A program made the position numbers and the translations under genes. A DNA stretch of 35,436 nucleotides from a virus, in IMG/VR virus record IMGVR_UViG_3300047453_000235, positions 1 through 35,436 of that record. One strand, 5' to 3'. The notes beneath the pieces are model-generated. The model did no database searches. It had not been told where the DNA came from and saw only the letters and a list, made by a program, of their open reading frames with translations. Positions 11,201 through 18,285 of the stretch are shown here, piece after piece. The stretch's first letter is position 1. Every line of letters begins with the position of its first letter.

Positions 11201-11665
11201 TTGCTCTCTCCAATTAGAATTACTAGGATCGTTCCAAATAACTCCTTGGTTAGCAAGATTTGTACCATTACTATCTAATATATCTTCTGACGTTGAAGCA
11301 CTTTCCATTTTAAGCAATCCGTTAGCTGGTTTATTACGCTTTGGATTGTAAGAAAGCAAACGTGCTAAACGTAGAACACTTTCTCTACGTGATGCAAGTT
11401 CTAAAAAGTTTTCTCTAGCATTTAAATCAACACGGAAAGCAACGTTTTGTCCTAGGAAAGCAATAAGGTCAATTAGTGCCAAGTATTCACTTGATTCAAT
11501 GTAATCGTTAAAATCTTCTGGATAGTTTTGACGCAGATAGTTAATCATTGTTCTACGTAAGTTGTCAAAATCGTAAGATTTAAATTCAGCATTACGGAAA
11601 GATTGGTATACTTTAGCCCAATCTTCTGCTATTAATAATCTATTCTGTCTATCTGTTGCCGCCAT
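8225..11665 (-). CDS. 6: Baseplate wedge subunit gp6-like
   Basis: This 1146-residue protein matches T4 gp6, the wedge subunit that forms the inner ring of the baseplate and switches conformation on contraction. The N-terminal region is the recognisable part: DWAKVYQSFRNAEFKSYDF near residue 15, then NYPEDFNDYIESSEYLALID and FLGQNVAFRVDLNARENFLE to about residue 90. The C-terminal third (KYKVLFGDKAETNMQATF, then LENWDFGDTFYFTELSTYV) resembles the baseplate J-like end of gp6. T4 gp6 has about 660 residues, so this copy carries several hundred extra residues in the middle, as in other marine T4-like phages. The start has AAGGAAAG a few bases upstream. A late-promoter-like CTAAATAG lies 25 bases upstream of the ATG, so gp6 and the giant gene can be transcribed separately from gp25. 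Confidence 0.9.
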   Translation of the reverse strand: MAATDRQNRLLIAEDWAKVYQSFRNAEFKSYDFDNLRRTMINYLRQNYPEDFNDYIESSEYLALIDLIAFLGQNVAFRVDLNARENFLELASRRESVLRLARLLSYNPKRNKPANGLLKMESASTSEDILDSNGTNLANQGVIWNDPSNSNWREQFERVLNAALPLNSQYGKPIKKDKVEGVPTDQYRFNGSNTDVPVYTFSKNVDGRSLQFQLVSTDVVDGVISEEAPLPGNSLGFLYRDDGRGPGSSNSGFFAHFRQGTLDSGVFNVDTPSTNQTVSIDATNVNNDDVWLYKLNSVGAEDQLWTKVDAVEGNNIVYNSTRKNQRNIYAVLTKAQDSIDMIFSDGTFGNLPKGQFKAFFRTSANDTFNVVPKDLTNISVTVPYTSKAGNAEVLNLVFSLKYTVDNASLSESNASIKANAPATYYTQNRMVTGEDYQVAPLGVSQEIIKVKTVNRTASGISRYYDLLDATGKYSNTSLFGTDGLLYKELTDSKESFTFSTRTDVEGTIENTITPILSKTSVINYYLDKFPKVLVSDLQASWSQSSTSTNYSTGKFLDSVSSTYQVGTFTGSGLRFIEPGSLIKFVAPAGQYFAKDGTLATGNILPAGTKTYSWTKVISVVGDGRTDNTDGSGPIAFNDVIPTGAVLSEIRPKFSKALVTDVKTQIIDQIFAYKTFGLRYDTNLRQWRLITENNLDITSNFSTGKTGDITNQQLDASWLLLFETDGAQYTVSYRGLRYVFESNQEIKFFYDSEQKIYDNKTGQIVKDKIEVLSINTVPDAITPFTIDYPWQITKEYRDPEGYIDSKKVEVGFFDTDDDSVVDDPDTFNVLIAPETNVNDKFVFLKKYITSDNIEDFKYVDNDIEKITVVTNDSFIQTSGMPTGKVFYVVKTDVFKKYDATTLLLTQTTDYKAFTGRDKLKFHYVHTADDDARIDPSSSNINDCYLLTKTYDTNFRQYLSGVTSSLPLPPSSDNLFNSYGAEINKIKSISDELIYHPVKYKVLFGDKAETNMQATFKIVKNPEQVVNDNDIKSKVINAINQFFALENWDFGDTFYFTELSTYVMNAVNPDLVSLIIVPKQTGQAFGSLFEIRSESDEIFISGATVDDVQVIDAITASRIQATGNVVTASSTSTNSGITSGTTYSSSSY

Positions 11666-11689
11666 TTGTTTGCTTTCCTTAGTATAATA

Positions 11690-11697
11690 CTATTTAG
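11690..11697 (-). promoter_or_regulatory. Candidate late promoter of gp6
   Basis: On the minus strand the sequence is CTAAATAG, sharing the TAAATA core of the T4 late promoter TATAAATA. It sits in the 53-base gap between gp25 and gp6, 24 bases before the gp6 ATG, leaving room for a start site about 6 bases downstream and for the ribosome site. The first base departs from the T4 consensus, but the same CTAAATA core occurs before the first gene of this operon (17316-17323). Confidence 0.5.
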
Positions 11698-11718
11698 TGT
11701 AATCTGTTAAGTGTGTAG

Positions 11719-12156
11719 TTAATTCATTCCCGAGTTTTCATCAAACGTTAAACGCATTTTTTCGCTGATATTATACGGCAAATATGTTAAATCACAATCT
11801 ATAATGATACCACTTTCGTATGTGTCAATAATAACTGAATTTGCAGTAACTCTTGGGTCTGAATTTACAATTCTTTTAACATTTTCTGCTATTGCTTCTT
11901 CCATTGACGGCGTCATTGGCTCAAATATTGCGTCCCAAATAATTGTTCCAAACTCAGGATTCATTAATTTTTCACCTTGTCTAATATGAAAGTGATTAAG
12001 CAAGTCTTGTTTAATTAACCCAATGTCGTACAATGTTTTACTAACATTTTCCGGATTAACTGTACTAAGACCTTTGTAAGCACGATTAGTTGTCGTTGGA
12101 TTAGGTGGTGCTAAATCGCTGTTAACTTTAATGTTTTTGTATAGTTCGCTTGCCAT
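11719..12156 (-). CDS. 25: Baseplate wedge subunit gp25
   Basis: This 145-residue protein belongs to the gp25 family (GPW/gp25 domain), which in T4 joins the wedge core with gp6 and gp53 and seeds sheath assembly; the same fold occurs in TssE of type VI secretion. The family signature RQGEKLMNPEFGTIIWD is at about residues 58-74, followed by IFEPMTPSMEEAIAENV and the C-terminal strand LTYLPYNISEKMRLTFDEN. Its length is close to the T4 protein (132 residues). It is 20 bases downstream of gp5 and has TAAGG as ribosome site. Confidence 0.93.
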   Translation of the reverse strand: MASELYKNIKVNSDLAPPNPTTTNRAYKGLSTVNPENVSKTLYDIGLIKQDLLNHFHIRQGEKLMNPEFGTIIWDAIFEPMTPSMEEAIAENVKRIVNSDPRVTANSVIIDTYESGIIIDCDLTYLPYNISEKMRLTFDENSGMN

Positions 12157-12176
12157 ATCAATATTTACCTTACTGG

Positions 12177-13754
12177 TTATTCATTAGCTTTACTAGTTTT
12201 CTTAAATGTATCAGGAATACTAGGTGTTGGTTCATCGTTTTTAGTTGTAAAATTATTATCCCTATCAGTAGCAACTGGTTTAAATGCTTGAGGATTTAAA
12301 TTTTCATGCCATGGCCACGGTTCATGCTGTGGCATACGCTGAGTTAACCATCCTAATGCTGATGGTCCTGGGTTAATATGTGTGTTCAACGGACTAACTT
12401 GTTCAGCTGTTGCGGCTGTTGGGCCGTTCATATCAATCTTAGGTGCTGTTTCTGTATGGTTTCCTCCGCTGAGTATATCAGTAGTTGTACCTGCTGTAAA
12501 CTTGTTTGCAGAACCTGTGTTTAGATCAAAGTTAGTTGATGTTGTAATCTTACCGTTAGCACCAATTAAAATATTTGTATCAGCGGCAGATTCTATTTGT
12601 ATTTTACCGCCTTTCTTTGAACTAGCATTGTGATTGTCACTTGCTTTTAAGTATAAATTTGCACCAGCTTCAATAGTAACATTACGATTTGCTGTAAAAT
12701 TAAAATCATTACCACTATACATACTAATACTATCTTCTGCATAAATGTCAATTTTACCATCACTTGTCATTTCAAGCCAAGCAGTTCCTCTAGCATTAGC
12801 TATGTAGATTAGATCTTCTGTATTATGTAAAAGTATTTGGTGTCCTGTTCTAGTACGCACACGGAATAATTCGTTGTGTGGTAATTCCCTTTTACCATCT
12901 GTTTCATTTTGCATTACATCAGCATACTCTGGTGGACCTTTGTCTGCTGTTGTTTTTCTTAAAAATTTATCATCTCCGTCATCTGCTACAAGAGAAGTTC
13001 CGCCAAGTCTTGATTTATAAACGTCAACAAATTCTTCGTTAGTACCTATTCTTGATTTAGGAGCACCAGGACGTTTATCAATAGGTCCAGGAGTATTAAA
13101 TCCAAAGACTGCACTTGGTACTTCACGTCTTGCACTTGAAGTTGTAATTCCTCTTGTTTCGTCAAATATTAATCCTGAGTCAACTAAGCCATTTACAAAT
13201 TCTTTTTGGTGTGGCTTTTCAAACTTTGTAGGATCTTGTGCAAGTCCTGTTTCAGTTACTTTGTTGTATTCACTAACCGGCAATTTAGCAGGTTTCATTT
13301 TTTCGTCAATTAGATCATTCCCATCAGCATCAACTTTTTTAGTAAATGACGTTGCGGCATTTCCCGGTACAGAAAAATTCATATACCTATCTTGAACACA
13401 GCCTAACCAGTAACACATATTTGGGTTACCTTCTGCAAAAATTATAAGAACCTGTGTTCCAATGTCAGGTGGAATCATCCACATACCATATGCTTGTTGA
13501 CTATCTCTATAACCGTCGTTTGCTGTTACTCCGTTTCTTGGAGTTTGTCCTGTAAACGGTGACAAGTATTTTGCTTGGTACATTGATCCGCCAGCAAAGT
13601 TTGGGTTACCTGTTGTGGTAGTTTTTAATAACTGTACTTGTAAAGTACCCATGTACTCAGAATCAATAAAGCTCACTACCTTAGCAAGGTATGGCCCTGG
13701 CATCATTATTGGAGTTTTATCTTTTGAAACTTTATCTAGTAATGGATTCATCAT
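12177..13754 (-). CDS. 5: Baseplate hub / central spike protein gp5-like, no lysozyme domain seen
   Basis: The protein (525 residues) has the gp5/VgrG plan. An N-terminal OB-fold segment (GPYLAKVVSFIDSEYMGTLQ, about residues 20-40) continues to a conserved WMIPPDIGTQVLIIFAEG at about residues 91-108. A central linker follows, then RTRTGHQILLHNTEDLIYIA at about 295-315, which in VgrG-type proteins leads into the triple-stranded beta-helix needle. The needle is visible as short repeats (NDFNFTANRNVTIEAGANLY, then SADTNILIGANGKITTS). T4 gp5 has a lysozyme domain between OB fold and needle; I see no such catalytic domain in residues 130-290. The start codon overlaps the stop of the preceding hub gene (ATGA), implying translational coupling. 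An alternative start is the adjacent ATG at 13751. Confidence 0.87.
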   Translation of the reverse strand: MMNPLLDKVSKDKTPIMMPGPYLAKVVSFIDSEYMGTLQVQLLKTTTTGNPNFAGGSMYQAKYLSPFTGQTPRNGVTANDGYRDSQQAYGMWMIPPDIGTQVLIIFAEGNPNMCYWLGCVQDRYMNFSVPGNAATSFTKKVDADGNDLIDEKMKPAKLPVSEYNKVTETGLAQDPTKFEKPHQKEFVNGLVDSGLIFDETRGITTSSARREVPSAVFGFNTPGPIDKRPGAPKSRIGTNEEFVDVYKSRLGGTSLVADDGDDKFLRKTTADKGPPEYADVMQNETDGKRELPHNELFRVRTRTGHQILLHNTEDLIYIANARGTAWLEMTSDGKIDIYAEDSISMYSGNDFNFTANRNVTIEAGANLYLKASDNHNASSKKGGKIQIESAADTNILIGANGKITTSTNFDLNTGSANKFTAGTTTDILSGGNHTETAPKIDMNGPTAATAEQVSPLNTHINPGPSALGWLTQRMPQHEPWPWHENLNPQAFKPVATDRDNNFTTKNDEPTPSIPDTFKKTSKANE

Positions 13755-16105
13755 GCGTGGTGTCCTCCGCCATAGCCATAACCAGGTTGATGATTTTTTG
13801 CTATAGTGCCTTCTTCGGCTGGTCCTTGATCTTCTTCAGGTCCTTTTTGTTTTTTGTAATCTAATTCTGTTTGTGTATTCATTCTTAACAATGATAGTGT
13901 TTGTATAAACTTACCTTGATTAAATTCAGACTTAACATAAGTTACTTTATATAATCCACTAAATTGTCTAACTTTAACTCCACCGGCTTCATCGTTAGTT
14001 ACAGGAAATTCTACTGTACTTGATGATGCACTATAATCATAAGGTGTTTTAAAATTTAATTCAATAAACTGTTGACTACGTACATGATCAATATGTCCGT
14101 TTTCGTCTGCAAACCAAGTTGATCCTTGTGCTGACATATAATTTCCTGTACCACTATCACTAATGTAATAAGGATCTCCCATTATTTGCAATTCAACTCT
14201 TACTAAATCTACCATACTATAGACCAATGCTTTATGGAAAGTACGTGCAATTACTTCTTTAGCATCTGATGGTACAGCTCTCATACCTGATGTAATAATT
14301 TCAATATCAGATTCAATAATTGATTTTAAAGGATCTAATGACGGTGTAGGGTCGCCTTCTTTTTGTGCTATTATATTTGATTTGTCTTCACTATTAGCTG
14401 TAGCACTTGCTCCATCATTCTGTGCAGTTTCTGTATCTGCACTACCATCTCTTGGAACAGGTGTTAGATATCTGTTATTAAATGTTAGATCAAATTCTAA
14501 TACATTTTTGTTTTTACCTGTGTACAAATAATTGTATTCTTTTGCAATATGATCTATTGGTGTTGCCGGTGCAACATCTCCAGGACCCATCCAAGTACTA
14601 GCATGTACTTCATACGGTATTACTTTAAAAATATAGATAAACGGTGGACGGCCTTTACTTGCTTCTATATCCTTTACCGGAACTTGAAACACCATTGGCA
14701 ATATACTAAACCAAGGACGGAAGCCGTCAACTAATTTTTGATCTAATAAACTTTTACCATATTCACTTGATAAAACCATTTCCTCAATAATGCTGTTAAT
14801 CTTTGTACCCTTTTCAAACTTAAAAGCACGTTTGCCTTCTGGTATATAATTTGCTTTTTGTTCATAAACATCTTTTTGTTCATCATAAACTTTATCGGCT
14901 CCAGCACTTTGAATACTACCATTTTGCAATTTATCAGTAACTAGTTTTGATGTTCCGATAGGATTTATATTTCCGGTTGCTAAACTTTGTGATACAATAG
15001 CTTCGCCAAGGTCTGACCTTTTTACTGAAACACCTGCAATTTTTTCTAAAAATGCTTCGTAGTCAATTATTTGTGTACTTTGAGATTTACCTGTTAATGA
15101 CTCAACTTTTTCTTGAGCAGTTATATCGTTAACTGTAGCATCATCTTCTTTCTTAGTAGCTAGTTTTCTACTTTCTAAAGCATCACCAGGTGGAAATAAT
15201 ATAATGAATTGATCAGCAAATTTCTTTTTATTACCTTCTTCACGTTTTAACAAATTAGTATTAAGCACAGTAGTTAAACTTTGTATTCCACTTTGTAATG
15301 CTTCTTGGAGATCGCCTCCAACAATTTGAATGTCTGATGGAATTTTTTGTACTGAATCACTGTTAGCACTAGAATTTGCAGAAATAAATGTTGTTTCGTA
15401 AACTGTACCAGAAGAACTAACAGACATTGTTGAATCTGTTATCTTAATTGGTATTTGTCGTTTTGCAATACGCTTCATTTGATTGTCATCTGTATATCCT
15501 ACAAATTCAATTGTTAATAAAAATGTTGCAAACGTATAAGTTAAGTGTCCAGCCATAACAGCCGCAACTTGTAAAGTTTCAAGAAACTGTCCCATGCTGT
15601 AAGGTTCTGTTACTGAAAATCCACCCTTGTGCATTTGCATTGCACGAGTTTCACTATTATATCCTATTACAGATTCAATAGTAACATCATCCATAAAGTA
15701 TTCAACTCTACCTCCGGCTTTTTCTAACATAGTTTGAGCTTTACGTTCGCCCATAGCTCTAGTTCCGCCGCCACTTTTAATAATAACTACTTCTGGTTCG
15801 CCTTGGGCACCCATATATGTATTGTCAGGGTCTAATATTTCGTCTGTGGATAAACAGTATAATCCAAACATATGATTTACTGAGGTAAATTGTTCTAGTT
15901 CATTATCTATTGTGTTTCTTTGAATCTTATTAACACGCTGACTTCTTGCTAAATCTTGCTTAACTTTAGATAAAGATTGTTTTGCCGCTTTAATATCTTC
16001 TTCAGACATAAAGCTATGAGGATTTCCGCCAAGCTCGTTTTTGACTAAGTTTTCAAGTCTTATTTTTTCGTTTTTAAGTTTGTTTATTTCACCTAGGAGA
16101 GACAT
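13751..16105 (-). CDS. Large baseplate hub structural protein (gp27 position)
   Basis: This 784-residue protein starts with a coiled-coil-like segment (residues 1-70, rich in K, E, L and R) and then has two mixed alpha/beta parts. Landmarks are GQFLETLQVAAVMAGHLTYT at about residues 172-192 and PFIYIFKVIPYEVHASTWMG at about residues 510-530, with NVLEFDLTFNNRYLTPVP close behind. The C-terminus ends in a Gly/Tyr/His tail (GYGYGGGHHA). It is co-transcribed directly upstream of gp5, overlapping it by 4 bases, and 2 bases after gp53. The equivalent hub protein that carries gp5 in T4 is gp27 (391 residues); this one is twice as long and I cannot confirm homology by eye. The assignment to hub is therefore mainly from position and from its resemblance to the large structural proteins found there in marine T4-like phages. 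Confidence 0.65.
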   Translation of the reverse strand: MSLLGEINKLKNEKIRLENLVKNELGGNPHSFMSEEDIKAAKQSLSKVKQDLARSQRVNKIQRNTIDNELEQFTSVNHMFGLYCLSTDEILDPDNTYMGAQGEPEVVIIKSGGGTRAMGERKAQTMLEKAGGRVEYFMDDVTIESVIGYNSETRAMQMHKGGFSVTEPYSMGQFLETLQVAAVMAGHLTYTFATFLLTIEFVGYTDDNQMKRIAKRQIPIKITDSTMSVSSSGTVYETTFISANSSANSDSVQKIPSDIQIVGGDLQEALQSGIQSLTTVLNTNLLKREEGNKKKFADQFIILFPPGDALESRKLATKKEDDATVNDITAQEKVESLTGKSQSTQIIDYEAFLEKIAGVSVKRSDLGEAIVSQSLATGNINPIGTSKLVTDKLQNGSIQSAGADKVYDEQKDVYEQKANYIPEGKRAFKFEKGTKINSIIEEMVLSSEYGKSLLDQKLVDGFRPWFSILPMVFQVPVKDIEASKGRPPFIYIFKVIPYEVHASTWMGPGDVAPATPIDHIAKEYNYLYTGKNKNVLEFDLTFNNRYLTPVPRDGSADTETAQNDGASATANSEDKSNIIAQKEGDPTPSLDPLKSIIESDIEIITSGMRAVPSDAKEVIARTFHKALVYSMVDLVRVELQIMGDPYYISDSGTGNYMSAQGSTWFADENGHIDHVRSQQFIELNFKTPYDYSASSSTVEFPVTNDEAGGVKVRQFSGLYKVTYVKSEFNQGKFIQTLSLLRMNTQTELDYKKQKGPEEDQGPAEEGTIAKNHQPGYGYGGGHHA

Positions 16106-16107
16106 AT

Positions 16108-16413
16108 TTAAACTCCCAGTCTAGACTTGATATCCGATGCCTTTGGAAGATAAATTTTAGTTCCCACTTTTAAATCATAAATAGGATCTTTAATAGTATC
16201 CATATTGCGTTGTGCAAATACCCACCACAGTTTTGGTGAACCGTAAAGGTCATATGCTAATAAATCTGGACGATGATTGTATTGAGGTTCAACTTCATAT
16301 AACGCATCGTCTGACGAAGCCGGTACTGTTCGAATCCTCAATAGATCCATATGTTCGCCACTTTCGTTTTCAGGCGTATTGTGCCACGGGCTTGATTGGC
16401 TGTAAACTGCCAT
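16108..16413 (-). CDS. 53: Baseplate wedge subunit gp53 (LysM-like)
   Basis: This 101-residue protein has the conserved core RPDLLAYDLYGSPKLWWVFA (about residues 48-67) followed by IKDPIYDLKVGTKIYLP, which is the short LysM-like fold typical of gp53. In T4, gp53 joins the gp6/gp7/gp25 wedge and allows neighbouring wedges to associate around the hub. T4 gp53 is 196 residues, so this is a compact version holding mainly the conserved part. Its ATG shares a base with the stop of the upstream tail-tube-junction gene, and the next gene begins 2 bases after its stop, so it is embedded in the operon. Confidence 0.85.
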   Translation of the reverse strand: MAVYSQSSPWHNTPENESGEHMDLLRIRTVPASSDDALYEVEPQYNHRPDLLAYDLYGSPKLWWVFAQRNMDTIKDPIYDLKVGTKIYLPKASDIKSRLGV

Positions 16414-17297
16414 TAAATAAATCCTCCGCCATTTTTAATATATTCACCGTTAACATAATTCTGTAAACTAAATTTTTCAATTTCACGTCTACTGTAAAGC
16501 GGTTGTACTGTAACTGTTATTAAACTTTGTGTTGGTGCCCAACTTACGCTATCTCGTTTTTCTTTTATCGTTTGCCCAGCGGCTCCTGATACACTTTTTT
16601 CTGTTGACATCGCTTTACCAAGTCCTGTTGCAATATAGTCAACATCTTGTGGTAAGTCAACTGTAAAGTTTGTTACTACAACTGGCACATTATTAAAAAT
16701 AAAATCTCCGTATCCATTAAGTTTAACAACTGGTGGCGGTGCACCTAATGTTTCAGCTTCTCCACCATAAAACATTTTAGTTGCTGAACGTAGATAATGC
16801 AAAGCCGCTACCCAATACTCTGCTTCAACGCCATTTTGTACAAAAAAGTCACCTGTAATAACAAGTTGATCCACTTGTGAGTTCTGGTAAGCAAAATACG
16901 GATAATTAGTATGTGTAGGGGTAATTGCTTGATAGTTTGCTGAGTGTGCTACAATAATTGTAGGGGTAAACGGAAAAACTAATCCATTGGTTTGTTTTAA
17001 TGGACTTAATAACGGAGATGCTTTGAAACTTGCCACATTAGGAATACTTAATCTAACACGCCAGTCTCGGTTAACTGGCTTCTTAAACCCAACCGTTTCA
17101 GTTGCAGTACCACCAAGTTTCGCTAGAGAACCGTCTGGCAAATTTTTAGATCGAATATCTTTAGCAAACCCATCTACATTTACAAAATCAGACACAGCAT
17201 TGGCCGCATCTTCTACTGCACCTGTCAGGTTGCTTGTAAAATCACTCACCCCGTTTTTAATACTGTTTCCTAGTTTTGCAAAATCAAATGATGACAT
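16413..17297 (-). CDS. Baseplate tail-tube junction protein (gp54/gp48-like)
   Basis: This 294-residue protein is the first gene of the baseplate operon. The N-terminus is amphipathic (residues 1-60). The body contains PVNRDWRVRLSIPNVASF, TPTIIVAHSANYQAITPTHT, then QVDQLVITGDFFVQNGVEAE and AALHYLRSATKMFYGG. This pattern of beta strands around a PxHxxxY-type turn resembles tail-tube-like proteins that cap the hub, as gp48 and gp54 do in T4. I cannot decide between gp48 and gp54, and a general structural protein remains possible. The start is supported by AAAGGAG about 10 bases upstream, and a CTAAATAA late-promoter-like box lies 19 bases before the ATG. Confidence 0.6.
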   Translation of the reverse strand: MSSFDFAKLGNSIKNGVSDFTSNLTGAVEDAANAVSDFVNVDGFAKDIRSKNLPDGSLAKLGGTATETVGFKKPVNRDWRVRLSIPNVASFKASPLLSPLKQTNGLVFPFTPTIIVAHSANYQAITPTHTNYPYFAYQNSQVDQLVITGDFFVQNGVEAEYWVAALHYLRSATKMFYGGEAETLGAPPPVVKLNGYGDFIFNNVPVVVTNFTVDLPQDVDYIATGLGKAMSTEKSVSGAAGQTIKEKRDSVSWAPTQSLITVTVQPLYSRREIEKFSLQNYVNGEYIKNGGGFI

Positions 17298-17315
17298 TTG
17301 GCGATCTCCTTTACA

Positions 17316-17323
17316 TTATTTAG
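17316..17323 (-). promoter_or_regulatory. Candidate late promoter of the baseplate operon
   Basis: The minus strand reads CTAAATAA, with the TAAATA core of T4 late promoters, 19 bases upstream of the first baseplate gene. It directly abuts the -35 box (17324-17329) of the divergent promoter that serves gp55. The leader would be about 12 bases and would contain the AAAGGAG ribosome site. Confidence 0.55.
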
Positions 17324-17352
17324 TTGACTTTATTATCTACGTAGTTTATAAT
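17324..17352 (+). promoter_or_regulatory. Sigma70-type promoter of gp55
   Basis: TTGACT at 17324-17329 and TATAAT at 17347-17352 are separated by exactly 17 bases, near-consensus for the bacterial housekeeping sigma factor. Transcription would start near 17359. This favours the downstream ATG at 17379 for gp55, since a GGAG ribosome site lies at 17367-17370. A host-type promoter suits early or middle expression of the late sigma factor. Confidence 0.8.
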
Positions 17353-17378
17353 AGAACTTTAATATGGAGAATTCTTAC

Positions 17379-18230
17379 ATGAGAAAAGTAAATTACTTAA
17401 ACAACAGAGATCTGCTTTCTGAAATACATAAGTCAAAGAGTACATACAGTAGTTTTACAGACGACAGTTATGCCCAATATGATATTATTTTACCTGATGT
17501 GTCAAAAATTAACATCAGAACTATAGCAGAAGCAAAAAGAAACCAGGCGAAACGCATTGGTTACGCTGAATATGAGCGAAGGAAGAAGGCTGGAGAGAAG
17601 GTAAAGCAGGCAGATACAGAAATAGACTACCGAAAAATAGCTAAAACAGACTTAATTTTCCGTGTTATGACGTATGATCACATTCCAGAAGAAAAAGGTA
17701 GGAAGAAAAATCCTAAAACGATAGCAGATACCAAGGTAAAATTAAACTTTCCCCCATTTGTACACTACAGGTTCAATGACAATGATGAATTAGAGCTTGT
17801 AGGTAAAAGTCATTGGGAAGGCGGAATGGAGAATGGACACTTTAGTTTAAGAGGCGGACAAGCAACTAATAAACTTGCTTTGATGTGGATGAAATTGTGT
17901 GAACGATATGCTACACGTGGTAACGTAAGAGGTTATACTTATAATGACGAAATGCGTGGCCAAGCAATTTTACAGTTAACACAAATAGGATTACAATTTG
18001 ACGAGTCAAAATCAAATAATCCATTTGCATATTATACTGCCGCTGTTACAAATAGTTTTGTTAGAATTATTAACATTGAAAAGCGTAATCAAAACATTCG
18101 TGATGATATCTTAGAAATGAATAATATGAATCCTTCCTTTACTAGACAGAATCAAGGACAATGGGAAGCTCAACTAGAAGAACACAATCGAAAGAATGCA
18201 GTAGCTAAAACCGCTCCTGTTAAAAAATAG
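17379..18230 (+). CDS. 55: Late-transcription sigma factor gp55
   Basis: The protein matches T4 gp55, the small sigma factor that directs host RNA polymerase to late promoters with the sliding clamp. Recognisable parts are the N-terminal NYLNNRDLLSEIHKSKSTY, the helical segment ATNKLALMWMKLCERYATRG, and the sigma region-2-like FAYYTAAVTNSFVRIINIEK followed by RNQNIRDDILEMNNMNPS. Two in-frame starts exist. ATG 17364 would be almost leaderless, about 5 bases after the predicted transcript start; ATG 17379 has GGAG 8 bases upstream and gives 283 residues, so I prefer 17379. At 283 residues it is longer than T4 gp55 (185), with extra sequence before the core (about residues 60-130). It is divergent from the baseplate operon that it presumably activates. 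Confidence 0.92.
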   Translation: MRKVNYLNNRDLLSEIHKSKSTYSSFTDDSYAQYDIILPDVSKINIRTIAEAKRNQAKRIGYAEYERRKKAGEKVKQADTEIDYRKIAKTDLIFRVMTYDHIPEEKGRKKNPKTIADTKVKLNFPPFVHYRFNDNDELELVGKSHWEGGMENGHFSLRGGQATNKLALMWMKLCERYATRGNVRGYTYNDEMRGQAILQLTQIGLQFDESKSNNPFAYYTAAVTNSFVRIINIEKRNQNIRDDILEMNNMNPSFTRQNQGQWEAQLEEHNRKNAVAKTAPVKK

Positions 18231-18231
18231 G

Positions 18232-18260
18232 TTGACAGTAAAATCTATATGTTGTACAAT
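18232..18260 (+). promoter_or_regulatory. Sigma70-type promoter of gp47-gp46
   Basis: TTGACA (18232-18237) and TACAAT (18255-18260) are separated by 17 bases, a near-perfect housekeeping promoter starting two bases after the gp55 stop. The start site would be near 18267, giving a leader of about 19 bases that contains GTGAGG before the TTG start of gp47. Confidence 0.82.
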
Positions 18261-18285
18261 AAAGTATAAATCGTGAGGTATAATT

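Noticed and set aside
12162-12167. TAAATA core upstream of gp25 on the minus strand
   Set aside because: It lies 6 bases from the ATG; a transcript would start inside the gene. The overlapping TAAGG fits a ribosome site.
18265-18272. TATAAATC between the gp47 promoter and start
   Set aside because: It matches 7 of 8 late-promoter bases, but it lies within the predicted early transcript's start zone and the gene has a strong sigma70 promoter; a dual early/late role cannot be shown.
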